Notes under the pieces: generated by a model
Told to the model about the DNA's origin: nothing
Databases searched by the model: none
The model's input: only the letters and a program-made list of their open reading frames with translations
Position numbers and translations under genes: made by a program
From: Bacteroides sp.
GTDB lineage: Bacteria; Bacteroidota; Bacteroidia; Bacteroidales; Bacteroidaceae
Direction: 5' to 3'
Assembly: GCA_019416685.1 (NCBI GenBank)
Contig: DXWV01000040.1
Coordinates: 1-24,431 of the forward strand
DNA: 24,431 nt
Shown here: positions 21,478 to 24,431 of the stretch, one piece after another
Layout of the letters: every line of letters begins with the position of its first letter
Numbering within the stretch: position 1 is the stretch's first letter

Positions 21478-21893
21478 TTATTTGTTTCGGGCGGGCGTGT
21501 AGCCAGCACCATTTTAAAATGATTCTCATTCGCTATATTCAGTACCTTCACAATCTCACGGTAAGGCACTGTTTCGTCTGCATAAAGCGCTACATACATT
21601 TCCGGTTCTCTCTCTGCACAGCTTTGTAGAAAAGGAGTCAATTCGTCCAACGTTAAAGAATGTTCCTTTTCACTACCGAAAGCCGCATAAAAATTCAGCT
21701 CCTTATCAATAATCACCCGTGTCAGAGGCTTTGCTGAAGTCTGCTGTTTTCCTTGCGGGAGCAACACTTTAATAGCGTTCGGAGATACTACAGTAGAAGT
21801 AATCATAAAAAAGATCAACAACAGAAATATAACATCCGTCATGGATGCCATACTAAAGTTAGGAGATATTTTAGCTCTTCGTTTTAATGCCAT
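21474..21893 (-). CDS. exbD: Biopolymer transport protein ExbD/TolR family
   Basis: A 139-aa component of the ExbB-ExbD proton channel. One N-terminal membrane segment (about 15-36, SMTDVIFLLLIFFMITSTVV) carries the conserved Asp (MTDVI) on which proton coupling depends. It is followed by a periplasmic domain (about 50-135) that ends in the NIANENHFKMVLAT strand-helix pattern of the family. It lies 8 bp after exbB and overlaps tonB by 4 bp. The TolR alternative is not excluded, but co-location with a TonB-domain protein favours ExbD. Confidence 0.93.
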   Translation of the reverse strand: MALKRRAKISPNFSMASMTDVIFLLLIFFMITSTVVSPNAIKVLLPQGKQQTSAKPLTRVIIDKELNFYAAFGSEKEHSLTLDELTPFLQSCAEREPEMYVALYADETVPYREIVKVLNIANENHFKMVLATRPPETNK

Positions 21894-21901
21894 ATTAATA
21901 A

Positions 21902-22636
21902 TTATTTCTGAGCAGGCTCATTGAGTAAATCCATGAAGGCCATTGTCTTTGATTCCATCTTGTTTACCACACGATCTACCAGCATCACAAGGTAGTTGTA
22001 AGCAAACATAGCAATAATACCAACAATCAAACCACCCACTGTAGTTATCATTGCTTCATAAATTCCTCCCGAAAGCAATGTTATATCAATATTCCCGCTA
22101 CCTGCATTGGCCATATTATAGAAAGCACGTACCATACCGGTTACCGTACCCAAAAAGCCCAACATCGGAGCACCACCTGCAATCGTAGCCATTACAGGCA
22201 ATCCTTTTTCCAATTTAGCCACTTCTATATTTCCAACATTCTCTATAGCTGCCTGTACATCATTTACCGGACGACCAAGACGGCTTATACCTTTCTCAAT
22301 CATACGAGCAGAAGGAGTATTTACGGTACGGCAATAATTTATGGCTGACTTAATTTCTCCACTATGAATATAATCTTTTATTTTATCCATAAACATCGGA
22401 TCTTCTTTGTTCGCTTTCCGAATAGCATACATACGTTCAAACAGGATATAGAAACATCCTACTGAAAGTACGGCCAGTACAATCATAATCCAACCACCTT
22501 TCACAGCCATATCAAGCATATTCATCTCTGCCGGAGCATCTACAGGAGTAAGTACCGGATTGGCTGTTGCCAGAGAATCAGCCATACTTGCAGCCCCTTG
22601 GGCCAATAACAGAAGTACATTCATTAGCGAAGACAA
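21902..22636 (-). CDS. exbB: MotA/TolQ/ExbB proton channel family protein
   Basis: A 244-aa inner-membrane protein that forms the pentameric proton channel core around ExbD. There is a hydrophobic N-terminal stretch (MNVLLLLAQGAASM), then membrane segments near 48-67 (GGWIMIVLAVLSVGCFYIL), 147-170 and 190-215. The conserved block APMLGFLGTVTGMVRAF, with the Thr residues that line the channel, is present, as is the AMITTVGGLIVGI segment. It overlaps the 3' end of pdxJ by 13 bp and is 8 bp upstream of exbD. ExbB is preferred over TolQ because of the exbD and tonB neighbours. Confidence 0.93.
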   Translation of the reverse strand: MSSLMNVLLLLAQGAASMADSLATANPVLTPVDAPAEMNMLDMAVKGGWIMIVLAVLSVGCFYILFERMYAIRKANKEDPMFMDKIKDYIHSGEIKSAINYCRTVNTPSARMIEKGISRLGRPVNDVQAAIENVGNIEVAKLEKGLPVMATIAGGAPMLGFLGTVTGMVRAFYNMANAGSGNIDITLLSGGIYEAMITTVGGLIVGIIAMFAYNYLVMLVDRVVNKMESKTMAFMDLLNEPAQK

Positions 22637-23337
22637 TTTTTATATTCCTGGATAGTACGTTCGAGTCCCAAATAGAGCGCATCACTTATCAGTGCATGTC
22701 CAATAGAAACTTCATCCAACCAAGGAATGTTTTTATAAAAGAAATTCAAATTCACCAAACTAAGATCATGTCCGGCATTTAGCCCAATTCCCAGTTTACG
22801 TGCCATCTTAGCAGCTTCAACAAAAGGAGCAATAGCAACCTCCGGATCTTTAGAAAAAGCAGTAGCATAAGGTTCTGTATAAAGTTCTACCCTATCAGCA
22901 CCAGCCTTGGCCGCATATTCAATCATCTCCGCATCAGCAGACACAAATACAGAAGTACGAATCCCGGCAGTATTAAACGCATCAAGCACCTCTGTCAGAA
23001 AATCAAAGTTAACTTTGGTATCCCAACCGGAATTGGAAGTAATCTGAGAAGGAGAATCAGGAACCAAAGTTACCTGGTGAGGCTTTACCTTCAACACAAG
23101 ATCAATAAACTCAGGAGAAGGATAACCTTCAATATTAAATTCAGTTCGTAATAACGGACGTAAATCATATACATCAACCATACGGATATGTCGTTCATCA
23201 GGTCGGGGATGAACTGTTATTCCGTCCGCTCCAAAAGCCTCACAGTCCAATGCTACCTTTACCACATTAGGTACATCTCCGCCACGAGCATTTCTCAGGG
23301 TAGCCACCTTATTTATATTCACACTTAATCTAGTCAT
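22624..23337 (-). CDS. pdxJ: Pyridoxine 5'-phosphate synthase
   Basis: Condenses 3-amino-2-oxopropyl phosphate with 1-deoxy-D-xylulose 5-phosphate to pyridoxine 5'-phosphate, in the DXP-dependent vitamin B6 route. The 237-aa TIM barrel has the family signatures LSVNINKVATLRNARGG (4-20), HPRPDERHI (43-51), the TLVPDSPSQ segment and AGHDLSL with its phosphate site. I chose ATG 23337 (second of two adjacent ATGs) because the longer frame to 23412 adds a hydrophobic, non-homologous stretch over the promoter. First gene of the minus-strand group leading to recG, and divergent from nadK. Its 3' end overlaps exbB. Confidence 0.96.
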   Translation of the reverse strand: MTRLSVNINKVATLRNARGGDVPNVVKVALDCEAFGADGITVHPRPDERHIRMVDVYDLRPLLRTEFNIEGYPSPEFIDLVLKVKPHQVTLVPDSPSQITSNSGWDTKVNFDFLTEVLDAFNTAGIRTSVFVSADAEMIEYAAKAGADRVELYTEPYATAFSKDPEVAIAPFVEAAKMARKLGIGLNAGHDLSLVNLNFFYKNIPWLDEVSIGHALISDALYLGLERTIQEYKNCLR

Positions 23338-23358
23338 CATTACATGGATTGTTTGCTG

Positions 23359-23366
23359 CAAAAATA
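23359..23366 (-). promoter_or_regulatory. pdxJ promoter -7 box
   Basis: On the minus strand TATTTTTG is a perfect TAnnTTTG, about 22 bp before the pdxJ ATG. No convincing TTTG at the usual -33 distance (only ATTG near 23391-23394). The divergent nadK promoter in the same 103-bp gap is not clear: CAAATTTG at 23410-23417 misses the first T. Confidence 0.5.
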
Positions 23367-23440
23367 CAAATATTAGTAACACCATAACAGCAATCCCGAA
23401 AAAAAATGCCAAATTTGCATCCTAACTAATGATGTTACAT

Positions 23441-24313
23441 ATGAAATTTGCTATCTTTGGAAATACGTATCAAGCTAAAAAATCATCACACGCAGAAACA
23501 TTGTTCCATATTCTGGAAGAACACGGAGCTGAAATATTCTTGTGTAGAGAATTCTATCATTTTCTGGTATCGGATATGAAATTAAACATTCATCCTGCCG
23601 GATTGTTTGATGGCAATAACTTTTCAGCCGATATGGTTATCAGTATTGGTGGCGACGGAACCTTTCTGAAAGCAGCCAGCAGAGTTGGCGACAAGAATAT
23701 TCCGATTCTGGGAATCAATACCGGACGTTTGGGATTTCTCGCTGATATATCTCCGGCAGAGATGGAAAAGACCTTTAATGAAATATACACCGGACAGTAT
23801 AGCGTGGAAGAGCGCAGTGTACTTCAACTGGTATGCGATGACAAACACTTACAATGTTCTCCATTTGCACTTAATGAAATTGCAGTATTAAAACGCGATA
23901 GCTCATCAATGATCAGCATACGAACAGCGATAAACGGAGCTTTTCTCACTACATATCAGGCAGATGGATTAATTATATCAACTCCTACAGGTTCTACGGC
24001 CTACTCCCTCAGCGTAGGAGGTCCTATCATTGTACCGCATTCCAAAACAATAGCTATCACTCCTGTAGCTCCACACAGTCTTAATGTACGCCCAATTGTT
24101 ATTTGTGATGATTGGGAGTTAACTCTTGATGTAGAAAGTCGCAGCCACAATTTCCTCGTAGCCATAGACGGACAAAGCGAAACATGTAAAGAAACAACAC
24201 GACTAACGATCCGAAAAGCTCCTTACGCTATCAAAGTAGTAAAACGCTACGACCATATATTCTTCGACACTTTACGATCTAAGCTAATGTGGGGAGCTGA
24301 TAACAGAATATAA
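23441..24313 (+). CDS. nadK: NAD kinase
   Basis: Phosphorylates NAD to NADP using ATP or polyphosphate. The 290-aa protein has the GGDG motif (70-73, in SIGGDGTFLKA), the NE motif in ALNEIAVLK (about 144-152), and the TPTGSTAYSLSVGGP segment (about 180-194). I chose ATG 23441 (KFAIFGNTYQAKKS) because the family typically begins close to this motif; two ATGs at 23429 and 23432 would add four residues. Divergent from pdxJ. The stop is followed directly by a repeat element shared with the TPR gene, and the window ends 118 bp later. Assignment is secure. Confidence 0.96.
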   Translation: MKFAIFGNTYQAKKSSHAETLFHILEEHGAEIFLCREFYHFLVSDMKLNIHPAGLFDGNNFSADMVISIGGDGTFLKAASRVGDKNIPILGINTGRLGFLADISPAEMEKTFNEIYTGQYSVEERSVLQLVCDDKHLQCSPFALNEIAVLKRDSSSMISIRTAINGAFLTTYQADGLIISTPTGSTAYSLSVGGPIIVPHSKTIAITPVAPHSLNVRPIVICDDWELTLDVESRSHNFLVAIDGQSETCKETTRLTIRKAPYAIKVVKRYDHIFFDTLRSKLMWGADNRI

Positions 24314-24316
24314 TTC

Positions 24317-24412
24317 TGTGCTTCCTGCGCGGGGAGGTACGCCAGGCGGTGTTTACGTTGGTTCACCACAGAGTGGCACAGAGTTTCACAGGGCACACAG
24401 ATGGTACAAAGC
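24317..24412. repeat. Repeat element after nadK (shared with the TPR 3' region)
   Basis: A GC-rich 35-bp module (24317-24351) matches 4683-4717 at 26 of 35 positions; most differences are transitions. It is followed by CACAGAGT at 24367-24374 and 24377-24384 (10-bp period), then TTCACAGGGCACACAG. The inverse of CACAGAGTTT is at 4893-4902. Both elements start directly at a stop codon. No gene is visible in 24314-24431; the element may continue past the window edge. Confidence 0.7.
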
Positions 24413-24431
24413 GATTTACATGCATATTTTT

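Noticed and set aside
23338..23412. 25-residue hydrophobic extension of pdxJ resembling a signal peptide
   Set aside because: PdxJ is cytosolic, and the stretch contains the TATTTTTG promoter box; the family N terminus starts at 23337.

Overview
The window looks like a core chromosomal segment of a Bacteroides-type genome (Bacteroidota). The grounds are the gene set and its arrangement, promoters that fit the Bacteroides -7 consensus TAnnTTTG, weak or absent Shine-Dalgarno sequences, and intergenic regions filled with short-word inverted repeats. I cannot name the species. I see no rRNA, tRNA, CRISPR array, transposase or prophage gene. The coding content is housekeeping, so the novelty lies in leader and intergenic sequence.

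Plus-strand half (1-11442): the 3' part of recJ, a RecQ-family helicase, a TPR protein, then an aromatic amino acid operon: pheA (prephenate dehydratase), a class I/II aminotransferase, a fused DAHP synthase/chorismate mutase, and tyrA (prephenate dehydrogenase). The operon is preceded by a TAnnTTTG promoter at 5032-5039, a 28-codon leader ORF with 8 Phe and 4 Tyr codons (5071-5157), and a T-tailed terminator (5199-5231). The terminator's 5' arm can instead pair with leader codons 21-23. This is a textbook-shaped transcription attenuator that senses Phe and Tyr charging, and it is the main find. A 17-bp perfect terminator ends the operon and overlaps the consensus promoter of dnaG.

Minus-strand half (11517-23337) holds three units, read right to left. 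pdxJ-exbB-exbD-tonB-DJ-1-ispD-recG runs 23337 to 17259. ndk and an M23 peptidase with a LysM domain run 17038 to 15674 and end at a strong terminator. A duplicated DUF1599 protein, a DoxX/MauE-like membrane protein, tpiA, a SPOR protein and folE run 15564 to 11517. dnaG and folE converge on a shared inverted repeat. nadK (23441-24313, plus) diverges from pdxJ.

Second theme: several intergenic gaps (recJ/recQ, recQ/TPR, aroF/tyrA, dnaG/folE, SPOR/tpiA) are filled by long imperfect hairpins built from short repeated words (for example RGTTATAG octamers, TGATTAGTG, GATTTACGAT). The first arm often supplies the upstream stop codon and the second arm ends just before the next start codon. The same words recur at unrelated loci in the same orientation relative to transcription. 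A second element type (a GC-rich 35-bp module plus CACAGAGT words) follows the stop codons of the TPR gene and of nadK.
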